From Sphagnum compactum (Eukaryota; Bryophyta; Sphagnopsida; Sphagnales): a DNA stretch of 64,000 bases. The stretch spans positions 9,734,001-9,798,000 of the forward strand of contig OZ234497.1 in NCBI GenBank assembly GCA_965153455.1. The letters run 5' to 3'. Shown here in pieces: positions 48,033 to 60,200 of this stretch. Numbering within the stretch: position 1 is the first letter of the stretch; every line of letters begins with the position of its first letter. The position numbers and the translations under genes were made by a program. The notes under the pieces are model-generated. The model was not told the DNA's origin, ran no database searches, and was given only the letters and a program-made list of their open reading frames with translations.

Positions 48033-51000
48033 CTACAGTTCCAAAACCTCTTTATATACGACATTTTGCATGAATCTATCGGGACCCTGGCCGTTGAAAA
48101 TCTTGATGTTTGCACTACTTGTGACCCGTGAAATAGCAACATACAGCTGACCATGGGAATAGACCGGAGACGGCCAATATACCCCAACGTTGTTGAATGT
48201 CTGACCTTGGCTCTTGTTGATTGTGATCGCAAATGCCACTCGAACTGAAAATTGACGACGACGCAAAACAAATGGCCAATCAGTCCCAAAGGGGGACATG
48301 ATGATGCGAGGTATGAACACACGTTTGCCGACATTGTTTCCTGTGATGATTTTCGCTTCAATGACACGCTGACCCAATCTTTTGACAATCAACCTCGTAC
48401 CATTGCACAATCCTATTGATTGATTGAGATTACGCAACAAAAGGATTGGCACACCCACTTTGAGTTCCAGCTCATGATTTGCGATACCGTTGAATTGCAA
48501 AGTGTTTAGAAATTCCACCGGATACAATGAATCCATTGAAAACTGCTGCAGCAACACTTGCACCTTCTTCTGTTGGAGTCAAAGAATTTGCACTCAGGTA
48601 CGTGTGCGATTCTTCAGATAGTGATTCTAAAATTACATTATTGACTTCATCAACGTTAGTATTTTTGGGGGCTAGAATGTTGCGTTGCATAAGATACATG
48701 GCATCTCCAGAGTGGCACCAGTGATCCGGATAGATGGTTCGGATTAATCCTTTTAAGCTACAATCTTCTGCTGGCAGCCTCATATGGGATGGAATCTTGA
48801 TCCAATCTGGATCGACAACTTCTTCTTCTGCAATGGTAGGAAGATTACCGTCTCCAACATTCAACACCCATTTGGCAAATTCTCGCTACTCTTTAGAATT
48901 GGTTGTCATGACTCGCATGTTGATATGAAGACGAAGAATTGTAACATGCTGCCAAAGATGCGATCGAAGCAAGGAAGCACTGACAATGTCTTCTCGTCCC
49001 CCATTGGGAACAACAGGCAAGATCTGTTGAAAATCCCCACCAAGGACCACGGTTTTCCCACCAAAGATTTTTTCGGTTGCCTGTGGGTCATCCAATTGCA
49101 TCAAATCACGCAGGGTGCAATCAACAGCTTCGAAAGCTCGGCGATGCATCATCGGTGCCTCATCCCAAATGATCAGATCAGCTTTACGCACCAACTCGGC
49201 CACTTTCATCTATTGTGTGATGTTGCAAGTTGACTCATCGTGCAGATCAATCGGAATCTTGAATCTTGAATGGGCAGTTCTGCCACCCAGAAGCAACAAA
49301 GATGCAATTCCTGATGAGGCAACTGCAAGCACGATTTTGCCTTGCCCTCGTAGACGGGACAAAAGTGTTGTCCAAACAAATGTTTTGCCGGTTCCACCAC
49401 TACCATACACAAAGAATAGTTTGCCCTCTTTGTTTGTCACGACATTCAAAATAGTTTCGTATGCATTGCGCTGATCATCATTGAGCCTATCTTCTGCATT
49501 GTCTGCATCTGTGGTCAATGAATGCCGATCATAAGCCAACTCTTCTTCGACCAATCGGTTTCCTCCATGAACAGAAGGGATGTAATTAGACTTGGGAAGC
49601 GTTGGAAAATCTTTCCAGCGGTGTCCATTGTGCATGAGAACCTGATCGATCTCATACAATGCACGATCCTTTAGCGCATCCTCAGAAAGGGTAGTAGTTG
49701 GATCAGCACGCTCGCAGCGTGTCATTGCTTCAATGTCATCGCTCAAAGACTCCCAATGTGCATCCCATAGCTATCTGGGATTCGTGACCTCACAAAACAT
49801 CAACATGGAGGCAAACATGTCACGCAGTTGTCGTCCTAAGGCCCAAACACCGACTTCTTCTAAGGCTTGATGCCATTCATTGTCGTTTGCAATCAAACCC
49901 ATCGCAATGCATGCATCTTTGAATGTGTCGTGCTCTTTGCCATCCACTGTCCACAAATGCTCGTAGGATGTGGCACCTTTGACGCAGTTCAACAGCATTC
50001 GCAAATAATAATGTTCACTCGATGTCGGGTGTGCATAATACATGCGACCAATGGCAAAGCCTCTCTTGCGCATTGTCCATCGCTTCAACTTCCGATTCCA
50101 CACCCATTGCCGATGGAATTGATCGAACGTAAGGCTTTGTGCAACTTTCGATTCTTGGTTTGTTTTGAACCATTCTGTGAGCATTGTTCTGGAAATGGCT
50201 GACCATGTTGCCACTTCCTGCACATCATCGTCATCGTCAAACAACACCATTTACTGATTGGGCAAATGGTATTGCAGACACTCAACGGTAGGAAATCGTT
50301 CATGCATATCAAACTTGAAGATGCGCCACGCTGCTTCCGATGCAGATACATAGCGACAGTCAAGATATTTTTTAATTTCATCAGTTTCAACCACATTCCC
50401 TTCGGTGGCATTGTCGTTTTGGCGTGAGATCTCAACAGTTGCACGATCATGTCCTTTATATACGTATTTGAATAAATATTTGACTGCACGAATATTATTG
50501 CAGACCTCAACGTTGATGTGCGCATCGTATTTGGTCGATAAATAGACATTGTGCGGTACCACCCAACGATTATCCAATTCAATGCCATGAACCAAAACTA
50601 TGTGCCCCGTATCTCAACGCCGATAAATAAGGTATCCGTTCTCATCCGTCACCGTCTTGGATTGGAATATGCGTGGATATTGTTTTTTGCATTTGCCTTC
50701 TTCCATGCACGGGGCATTTGGAAACGTAGCTCCACATGGACCATGCATCATGCATCTGGCAACCGTCTCGTGGGCCAACTTGTTTGTTTCTGAATTCGGA
50801 AGTTCAGCACTAATCATGCGGTCTACATCCTCGACGGTGTGTGGCTTGGAGTCTTCGGTAAAGAAAATGAGAATGTGTGCATGCGGCAGCCCACGCTTTT
50901 GAAATTCAACAACATAGATTCTCGCAATCGTGTGTCCCAGAATATGGTTCTTGTGAATGTCATTGATCAATTCCTTCAGCTTGATTTTGAACACTCGGGT

Positions 51001-52656
51001 TACCAAATCGGGTCGATCCTGAGGTTGCTGTCCAAGTAGCAACGCTCTCTTGATTTCAAGCCATTGGGGATTGCAAATGAATGTAATAAACGCATCCGGG
51101 CAGCCGGCCCATCTGCAGATTGCCATGGCATCTTGATAATTTTGAACCATGTGACGTGGACCTACTGTGAAAGAAGATGGCAGAATGATCCTCTGTCCGA
51201 TGGCAGCAGCGCTATTGTCACCTGCAGCGATGGCGTCTTGAAGGCCTTGATAAATATCCGCGCAAAGTTTTTTTTTATTCAGGCGTAGATACTTCAAGTG
51301 ATTTTGTTTGATAGCCGCATAAGCATCCACAATGTATTGATGCCGCAATCGGTCACCCCGAAGCAACGCAATGCCATTAGTGTCTCGATGTTGAAGTCGA
51401 TAACCATAAAATTCCGCCATTGTCACATTGCAATGTTTTCTTTGAAGCTCAGATTCTCCCGCATGGTCTTCATCCAAATCTGCATCAACAACAACACCAT
51501 TGAACGGAATATTCGGATGCCATCCATCCTCACCGTAAGGAAATAACAACGGATAAAGTAGAGCCATGTATCCCACATGTAGTTCGGAAATGCGCTGAAA
51601 CGGGCCAACTTGCTGAGCAGGGACGACGTCACGTCTGTCTACAGCCTCAAAACCATCTCCTACCATTAATGCAGCGACTTCATTGGCCGTCGGCACATTG
51701 TATCGGCGGGCATCCTTTGTTCGAAAGGCAATGAGACGCAATTTCAGATCCATGGTAGCACCTTCTGTTGCCATCATATCCCTTGCCATTTTGAACACTT
51801 CGACATAGGGATCGATATTGTACATCATGGTCAACAACCGATCCAACGTCGTTGGATCAAGCGAGGGCATAACGGCATGGCGATTTTGACGTTCGCGTTT
51901 CGTATCATGAATGTACAGCTGTGCAAACTGTGGCCGTTGTCCTTCGGCAGGACATAGGGATCCGATTTTGTGATAAAGTTCACCTTGAATGCGAAAGGAG
52001 TGGTCCAGGGCCTCCTGTTACGAACTCATCAACTTTGGCACCGAGCGAAGTGAATGCCAACACCGAATTGTACATGCGAATCTGATCTCGAAATTTGACG
52101 GCACTACTCTCTTTGCTGGTTAGAAGAACTTCCAGCTCTTGCGATGTTACAGGAAGATTCGGCAACAGAACTTTGTCATTCTCGCAACACAGAGAAAATT
52201 GTGGGTTGTTGTTCCTCGACTTTGCCGATCGTTCTTTGATCCACATTTTTGCGCTGCAGAATCCACATATTGTGTCCATTTTTCCACAATCCCATGTCTC
52301 GGGGCTGACGCATCTTCGTCTCCAAACAATTGTAATGCGTCATTGCGAAGAGAAGGCTGTTCACTTTGCTTAACATGCCGTTCTCTCTTTAGGCGATTGC
52401 GACGTTCATGTGCAGATTCTGACGTGCCTTGATTGAATTCTACTGGAACATCAATATGTGGAACATGATTTTCCAAAGAGTCAGTTTGCTTGTCATTCTA
52501 TTGAGCTTCTAGGTGCTACCGAAGGGCCGTCAAAGCAGCCAAAACACTACCATGTTGCGCAATGAGTGCACGCATATGTTCTTATATGTCTTCGAGCATT
52601 TTGGGGCGGGGGGTTTCTCCTGCACTCTTCTGTGCTAGTGCCGTGTGTGTGGACAT
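48033..52656 (-). mobile_element. Autonomous-type Helitron (coding body; ends not resolved)
   Basis: The body codes for one RepHel protein on the minus strand. Helitrons begin with TC at the 5' end (here right, beyond 52656) and finish with a hairpin plus CTRR at the 3' end (here left, below 48033), inserting between A and T. I could not fix either end: around 47.95-48.03 kb there is a C run and no clear hairpin-CTRR. G+C is higher than in the flanks. Confidence 0.85.
48034..52655 (-). pseudogene. Helitron RepHel protein (HUH Rep nuclease plus PIF1-like helicase), decayed
   Basis: From ATG 52654-52656 the order is a charged N-terminus, a zinc-ribbon-like region (CGFCSAKMW), the N-terminal Helitron domain, then the Rep endonuclease. 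The HUH motif is GLPHAHIL near 50.88 kb and the two-Tyr motif YLFKYVYKG near 50.48 kb. The helicase follows with Walker A GSGGTGKT near 49.39 kb, Walker [44 protein letters not shown] and LYVAISR. Stops are TAA 52582, TAG 52516, TAG 52498, TGA 50614, TAA 50251, TAG 49771, TAG 49210 and TAG 48886. Frameshifts lie near 52285, 52005 and 48560. All catalytic motifs are intact. It reads in one frame from about 52.0 to 48.56 kb. Confidence 0.9.
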
Positions 52657-52967
52657 TGTTGAAGTCTAGCTACATCAACTGAAGAATTGTGTAAGCACCG
52701 CTACTGGTGTCAAAATGTGAGCCAAAATCAATCCCCAGGGTGGTGAAGGAAATGAAGTCCATGGCTTATTAGTTTATACTTTGTACACATGCACCCACAC
52801 ACACACATTCGTCAACAACTCCATTTATGACTCCCTTTTCCTGAAATCTACAATGGATTGAAAGAAAATATATAAACCTCAAAGCGAATTTTGTAGCTTT
52901 CACAAACCACTATTAACTTTGCTACTAAACATGATGAATAAGTGGTTGAGGGCTGTTTTAAGTGGTA

Positions 52968-53111
52968 GGTAAGGCCCACAGATGGGGTCATTACCAGAAT
53001 AATGCCCCTGTCTGAAGACCTTACCAGATGTAGTGACCTTAAGGGGCCTGCCCAAAGCAGCAGCCAAGGCCAGCGTTGAACTCTGGTAACGCCCCTGTTT
53101 GAGGGCCTTAT
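52968..53111. mobile_element. MITE-like inverted-repeat element, about 145 bp
   Basis: The left end GGTAAGGCCCACAGATGGGG and the right end, complement of CAGGGGCGTTACCAG plus GGCCTTATC, form imperfect inverted repeats of about 30 bp. The internal CCTTACCAG word is repeated. It may be distantly related to the element at 6717-6817 by its GGTAA ends. Confidence 0.5.
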
Positions 53112-54054
53112 CATGCGTAACGACCACTTAGAGATTTGCAGAGACCTTTTATCATGCTTTGTGGAACTGGCACTGTGGGGGGAGGTTGAACGTTCAACAG
53201 TTCACACATGCCAACAAACATGCCTGGCGGCAATCGTGGAGACAAAAGGAAAACAAAAAAACACTGGAAAATTGATCGGCCACAAAACCATGCACACCTA
53301 CTCATTTCATTCAATGCTTAATCCCAAGAAAAAGATCTCTATGGATTGATGGAATCAGCAATTACACTGCCAAAATGATGTGACATAGATGCAGCCGGTA
53401 ATATATACAAAGCTTTGAGAAATCAACAGTTTGCAAAGTCTTTTTCTAAGTCTACTTGCAAGTTCTGTCAATATTAACTGAAACACCATCTACAGTTTTC
53501 CAATTCTCATGGTAAACCTGATTTGACAATCGAAACACAGTACAGGCTCTGTAAGACATTGCTGCTTCTTTATCATAATGCAGCCACTGCTGCTTCTGTT
53601 TTAGGAACACACCTGGTCTTGGTCCCTTCTATTTTCCATCAACTGGTAGTTCATATACTTTCTATGGGAGCAGTGTCTGAGTTGTAAATGAAACTACTTG
53701 CACCATCAGAGCCCAGATGGTAAATTGACAACTGACTAACAACCACATTACTACTATCAACTGAAGTTGAATCAGTTTCAATTAAGACCCAAACCATAGG
53801 GAAGGCAGAACAACAGCACTCTGCTCCATCAAATCCAGTCCATCATGCTTAAGAAAACTTTCTTATCAATTTCAAGGATGGAGGGTGAGCAAATCTGGGC
53901 AAGCAACTGACATACAAAAAAGTACAGACCTGGTAAGCATTAAGGTAAGCATTACTAGAGTTTGCATTCTGGCTAGCCCTCTCACAAGCAGTTTCTCACT
54001 AGGATATTTATATCTCTGATCATGTGCTTGCCACGTGCAGGTTAAGTAGACGAT
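53112..54054. other. Spacer, no gene recognised
   Basis: No protein similarity is seen on either strand. The segment directly before 54055 is pyrimidine-poor and offers several possible AG acceptors for the following open frame. Confidence 0.4.
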
Positions 54055-54444
54055 GTTCAAGAGAATATGGTAATCAGTTTCAAAGAGTATGCATCTGATC
54101 AGTATGTAGTGACACCGCAAGAAACTTTGTCAGGGATGATGCAGTCTCTTGCAGATCAAGAAGAAGACGAAGAAGCAGAGGATACCATCTTCGAGCTGGG
54201 CAGTGACAGAATGACGTTGGAATTTTCAAGCTCCTGCACCCAGGTTGGAGCGACCTGCAGCTCAGATGATTTCCAAAATTTCAATGGCACTGCAACATTT
54301 AGTTTCAGCACTGTACGGCAAATTTTGGATGAAGAAAAGTCAGGGCATGCCAGATTGGCTCACCAAAATGGTGTTGACCCAACATTTTTGCACAGGATGC
54401 CGAGGCTGGCCAAAACCATAGCAAAGCCTAACACATGTTGTTAA
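54055..54444 (+). CDS. Unidentified open frame, possible exon
   Basis: I do not recognise the protein. The frame is open for about 125 codons from ATG 54067 (MVISFKEYASDQYVVTPQE), and remains open a few codons upstream. It has an acidic stretch (DQEEDEEAEDTIFE) and ends at TAA 54442-54444. Its balanced composition, unlike the AT-rich frames nearby, suggests real coding origin. It is followed within 45 bp by the LEUNIG-like exon but in a different frame, so the two need not belong to one gene. Confidence 0.35.
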   Translation, partial: VQENMVISFKEYASDQYVVTPQETLSGMMQSLADQEEDEEAEDTIFELGSDRMTLEFSSSCTQVGATCSSDDFQNFNGTATFSFSTVRQILDEEKSGHARLAHQNGVDPTFLHRMPRLAKTIAKPNTCC

Positions 54445-54484
54445 GTGGCTAAATGGTTTGTTGGTCCAGGTGGGTTGCTAATAG

Positions 54485-54757
54485 CAGAGACGGTTGCAAC
54501 AACACCAGCAGCAACAGCATCAGCATCAGCAGCAACAACAGCAACAGCTGATGCAGCTCCAAATGCTGCAACGTCATGCACAACAGCAGCAACAATAGGG
54601 AAGAGAAGCCAGTCATCTTTTGAATGGTATTGCAAATGGCATTGGTGCTGCTGTTATTCTCCGACAGCCTATAGCAAATGCAATGGCAACCAAGATATAT
54701 GAGGAACGACTAAAGCATCCCCAACAAAGAGACGCACTTGATGAAACAACAATGAAG
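54485..54757 (+). pseudogene. LEUNIG-type transcriptional co-repressor exon (Gln-rich), with TAG
   Basis: LEUNIG and LEUNIG-HOMOLOG are plant Groucho/Tup1-like co-repressors: LUFS domain, Gln-rich linker, WD40 repeats. This exon encodes Gln-rich sequence (QLMQLQMLQRHAQQQQQ), then SHLLNGIANGIG, and ends ANAMATKIYEERLKHPQQRD plus ALDETTMK before a GTATTT donor, matching the conserved linker exon of the family. A possible acceptor (AATAG) precedes it. TAG at 54596-54598 interrupts the Gln run where CAG is expected. No LUFS or WD40 exon is visible in the window, so it is a detached fragment or part of a larger broken gene. Confidence 0.75.
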
Positions 54758-55249
54758 GTATTTTAAGCATGTATTTTTGGTGAGAGATAGCATGCAAATC
54801 CTTTTCTCCCATGCAATTCTACCATACTCAGGGATGGCTAGCTGCCAGATCCATCTAATTTAGTCTTTAGTATTGGTACCTTCCCATTCGTACAAATGAC
54901 ATGATCTGATGGTTTAGATCACCTTATGGTCCCATCCGAGGGAGCTTATACATAAGATCCCACTCCCCTCCCTCCAAGAGTGGGGAGTGGCAAATTGCCT
55001 TGTGTAAGGCACCCTCCTCAATTTGCACTACAAAAACCTCTCCTAAGTTGTTAGGTATAATCAAAGTTTTGTTGAGTCTAGTTGAGTCCATCCCTGCGGC
55101 CTATAGGTACCTTCCAAGTGATCCTTCCTCCAAAGGACTACAGCAGTGCATGACGACATAGTTCAGCATATGACAAAACACTTAGTAATTACTTATGTGA
55201 AGTGGTATAACATAACTTCAGGGAATCATGCTGATCTAGAATTCATAAG
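54758..55249. other. Spacer between LEUNIG exon and right peroxidase array
   Basis: It begins as the presumed intron after the LEUNIG-like exon. No further exon is recognised before the array. Confidence 0.4.
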
Positions 55250-57268
55250 CTGCTATAGTATTATATCGACTCTGCCGATCACGATAAAAATGAATTCGAA
55301 AAATAACAAAAAGACGTCAACAACGGACGTGCAATTGGGAACCAAAGTCTTCATTTGTATGTAATTTGTGTCTGGATACTCTGATCATGCAAAGAAGACG
55401 TACAATTTTCACATTGATTTCGGCGGCTAGGGCCAGGATGTCAGCGCATGAGACAATTCTAGGGCACGCTTTCTCCACTGCAGCTTTCGACGTCTATGAC
55501 TTTGAACCCGTGAGGAGTCTGATTGGGTATAACATCCTTTTCCGATGGCGAGTCAATGAGCACCGATCCGTCGCAACCCTGCAAACCAACAACTTGTGAT
55601 CTTAATTTTCTCGAACTACAATATTCCTTAGGTACAAAACTATGCCAAAAACAAAAAGTTGATAAGAAAACTCGATGCCAGACGCAAAACCCTAAATAAC
55701 AAAAAGACGTCAACAACGGACATGTAATTGGGAACCAAAGTCTTGATTTGTATGTAATTTGCGTCTGGATACTCTGATCATGCGAAGAAGACGTACAATT
55801 TTCACATGGATTTGGGCGGCTAGGGCCAGGATGTCAGCGCATGAGACAATTCCGGGGCACGCTTTCTCCACTGCAGCTTTCGGCGTCTATGACTTCGAAC
55901 TCGTGAAGAGTCTGATTGGGTATAGCATCCTTTTCTGATGGCGAGTCGATGAGCACCGACCCGTCGCAACCGTGCAAACCAACAACTTGTGATCTTAATT
56001 TTCTCGGACTACAATATTCCTTAGGTACAAAACTCTGCCCAAAAAAAAAAGTTGATAAGAAAACTCGATGCCTGGAGAAGAAATTCTAGGAGTGTTTATT
56101 TCCGGTGGCATGCATACACGAACAAAACAGTCGTGTAAGTGCATTCGGACGAGCCCTGCTATAGTATTATATCAACTCTACCGATCACAATGGAAATGAA
56201 TTCAAAAAATAACAAAAAGACGTCAACAACGGACGTGCAATTGGGAACCAAACTCTTGATATGTATGTAATTTGCGTCTGGATACTCTGATCATGCGAAG
56301 AAGACATACAATTTTCACATGGATTTGGGCGGCTAGGGCCAGGATGTCAGCGCATGAGACAATTCCGGGGCACGCTTTCTCCACTGCAGCTTTCGGCGTC
56401 TATGACTTCGAACCCGTGAAGAGTTTGATTGGGTATAGCATCCTTTTCCGATGGCGAGTTGATGAGCACCGATCCGCCGCAACCCTGCAAACCAACAACT
56501 TGTGATCTTAATTTTCTCGGACTATAATATTCCTTAAGTACAAAACTATGCCAAAAACAAAAAGTTGATAAGAAAACTCGATGCCTGGAGAAGAAATTCT
56601 AGGAGTGTTTATTTTCGGTGGCATGCATACACGAACAAAACAGTCATGGAAGTGCATTCGGACGAGCCTTGCTATAGTATTATATCGACTCTGCCGATCA
56701 CGATAGAAATGAATTCAAAAAATAACAAAATGACGTCAATAACGGACATGCAATTGGGAATCAAAGTCTTGATTTGTATGTAATTTGCGTCTGGATACTC
56801 TGATCATGCGAAGAAGACGTACAATTTTCACATGGATTTGGGCGGCTAGGGCCAGGATGTTAGCGCATGAGACAATTCCGGGGCATGCTTTCTCCACTGC
56901 AGCTTTCGGCGTCTATGACTTCGAACTCGTGAAGAGTTTGATTGGGTATAGCATCCTTTTCCGATGGCGAGTCGATGAGCACCGATCCGTCGCAACCCTG
57001 CAAACCAACAACTTGTGATCTTAATTTTTTCGGACTACAATATTCCTTAGGTACAAAACTCTGCCAAAACAAAAAAAGTTGATAAGAAAACTCGATGCCT
57101 GGAGAAGAAATTCTAGGAGTGTTTATTTTCGGTGGCATGCATACACGAACAAAACAGTCGTAGAAGTGCATTCGGAGGAGCCCTGCTATAATATTATATC
57201 GACTCTGTTGATCACAATAGAAATGAATTCGAAAAATAACAAAAAGACGTCAACAACGGACATGCAAT
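55250..57268 (-). repeat. Peroxidase-fragment tandem array, right arm, inverted
   Basis: The same unit as the left arm lies on the minus strand. Exon-2 copies begin at 55578, 55971, 56484 and 56997, so spacing is 513, 513 and 393 bp. The shorter unit (nearest 55.6 kb) has lost about 120 bp including exon 1 at 55680-55696. Three exon-1 copies (MHFHDCFVR type) remain, near 56.14, 56.65 and 57.16 kb. The array starts at 57268 inside intron 2 and ends at 55250 just before an exon-1 start. All copies carry the same 1-nt loss as the left arm. One copy has also lost the AG acceptor of intron 1 (CAC at about 55972-55974). Confidence 0.92.
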
Positions 57269-60200
57269 CCCTATTAGACCAATGTTTTATGGGCACAGAT
57301 CGAAGTTTTAAAACTTGAACAAAGGCTGAAAATCTTCATAATCTATGATTGGCTTACCTTTACTTAGGAGGCTGAAAACAATGGCAAATTGAACAAACTT
57401 TTGTTTATCTTCCATTACTTGACAAAGACTAAGTTGTTGGAGAACAATTATTGTTGACAATTGAATAGTTATTTCCTTTTACCTGCATGTTTTTCGATGG
57501 AGTCCCATTTGGCCACCAAAACCTTGTCTTTCTTCTCAATTATGGAACAAACACAACACTTGACAAAAGTAATTAACCCGTCTTCATTGAAAATGGGTTC
57601 TGCCCATGGCATTTTCAAAGCCCAAACATCCTAAAACTTACGATTCACATCAATATCAGATTTTTTTAATTAATTTAGAAGCATGCACATCTTCAACAAC
57701 AATAGGGTTGAGGTTTTCATCTTCAACAATAATAAGGTTAGGGTTTTCAAAATGTTCAAACATTTTAGGAGAATTTTGAGGTGCAACAATTGTCAATTTA
57801 AGGTTTTGGTGTTGGTTTCTTTGCTCACCCATGTGATTGAATTCAAGTACATCAGAAGAAATAAATTCATCAAATGCAAGGGTTTTTTTAAAAGTCGACC
57901 ACCAAAAAAAAACTTAAACTTTAAATTATTTGGAACTTGCAATATTGGAAGCATGATTAAAACCATAATCAAACAACCTTATTCAAAATTGAAACAATTG
58001 AATCAATTTAGAATTTAGAAATGAAAATAAGGAGGTTTACCAAAAAATGTTCACTTCATATATCTGCAAGAAAAAATTCGAATGCATTGCAAACAAAAAA
58101 TGCATGCATTGTGCGCTTGCTAACCACTGCCCACTACCTACAACCTCACATAAGAAATCTGAACAAAAATATGGAAATGCCAAATTCTAAAAGATTTAGA
58201 TCATTATTATTCAATACTAATTTTTAAACAAGTGCAAAACTCAATGTGTATCTAGATTCTACAACTTTCACTGTGCAAAATGCATACGCTTGAATCCTGA
58301 TGTTTTCAAAAGTGGGTGAGCAAGCTAACATGAATCAAATATAGATTCAAGATTGGTTGACATCACCAAGGAGTGAACTTCCATATACTAAAACCCACAC
58401 TATTGATATGTACACCAAAAAATTTTTGTTAACATTGAAAAGTGCAAAGTGCAGATTCAATAATTAACAATGAACATTTGTCACAAACTAATCACGGCGT
58501 CAAATCGGTTTTGGCAGTTCTACACACACACTGCACATTGCATACCAAATCCCACCTGATGCGCACAATGGATGGATAGACTTGATTTTCATGAGAAGAG
58601 TGCAATATTCAAACAACACACGCTTGACAAGACTGAGCATGGATACCACCTAGTTTTGATGTTTTGCAATATTTTATTGCCCTTTGTTTCCATGATTTTT
58701 GCCAATTTGGCAAATTCCAAGTGTCTATTGGGGCTATGGCTAAAAGAAGCATAGATACATTGTAAAAGATTTTCAATGCGAGAAACCAAAGGTAGGTTTG
58801 AAAGTGTTTATATTACCAAGTTTGTCCGATGAACCATACACTGTACAAAATTGGCAAAAATTATTCACTAGAAGAAAAATTAATTAAATAATCAATATAA
58901 CAATTTTTTTTCAACATCATTTTTTTTTAACAACATTAGTTATAGATTAATAAAAATGATTAATTACACAACTTTGAAAAAAAATCACAACACATTATTT
59001 CTAATAATGTAGTAATACATTTTACTTTTGTAGAAATAAAAGAAACATAAATAGGTGATATTTTGGAATTAAATAGTTGGATTACCCTCCTACCCCCCTT
59101 TAATTAACAATATTTTTTGTTTTATCTTTGGTGGCAAATTTTCGCAAGTTGGTGGTTCTTTTTGGGGAAATTTTTTTAAATAATGAAATTTCAAGGAAAA
59201 TTTTCAAGGGGGGTCATTCCTTTAAAAAATTAAAAAATATGTGAGCAAAAATATAAAGTGTTATATATTAATTATTGGGTAAAAGGTATTAGATTTCTTC
59301 AAAAATATGTTCATAATTAATATAGATTATGTAATAATTAACAATTAAAACGTATAATTAGTATATGTTGGTTTAAATATGTGTAAATTTTTTAAAATAA
59401 TTAATAATAGTGTGAGAAACAATAGGTTAAACAATCATTTAATACATTCCCAAAAAATGTTTTGTTTGATGCACATGGTTTAAAACTCCAACGCTTGGTG
59501 ACCCCTTATGAGAATAATGCAAGTTTAATGAATTTTTGTTAAAACTTTGATATCACAAATTTGAAAGGACAAAAATATTATTCTTAATGATTAATGATTA
59601 ATATTTTCAATGTTAAAACCATAAATAGTTCCAACATCAAATTTACTTTAAATTTACATCAACATTCACACACACACATATATAAGTAAAACTTTTATGA
59701 TAGGTTCTAAAACTTGTAACCAAAATATAAAAAGATTTTAACAAACTAATATCTCCATTGTTTATAGCCAAAACATAATTAAATATTTTTATCAATGATT
59801 TTCATTTGAACAACACCACAAAATTGAAACTAATAATAATAGTAATTCATTATGTCATTATTATGAGATCACCATTTTTAATGTTTAATTGTTTAAATAA
59901 TTAAAATTTTCATCTCTAAATACTTAAACATAAACTTGTAACAAAATAAGCCAAAAAACAAATGCAAAATCATGGAACAATAAAAATAATAATATACCTA
60001 TTTTATTTTATTTTTAAATCTAACTAAAATTTATATTTCTCATACATCAAGAAATAAAATGGAGAAATTAAATAAGGATTTTTTTTGAAGTTTTGTTATT
60101 ATGGCATCATGAACATTTGTCCAATGATGAACAAACCAAGGAAAAACCATAATTTTAAATTTATGTAAATGTATAAGTTTGAACATTAAATTTTTTAAAT

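Noticed and set aside
41825-57268. CRISPR-like array
   Set aside because: The units are about 515 bp, nearly identical throughout with no unique spacers, and consist of peroxidase exon and intron sequence.
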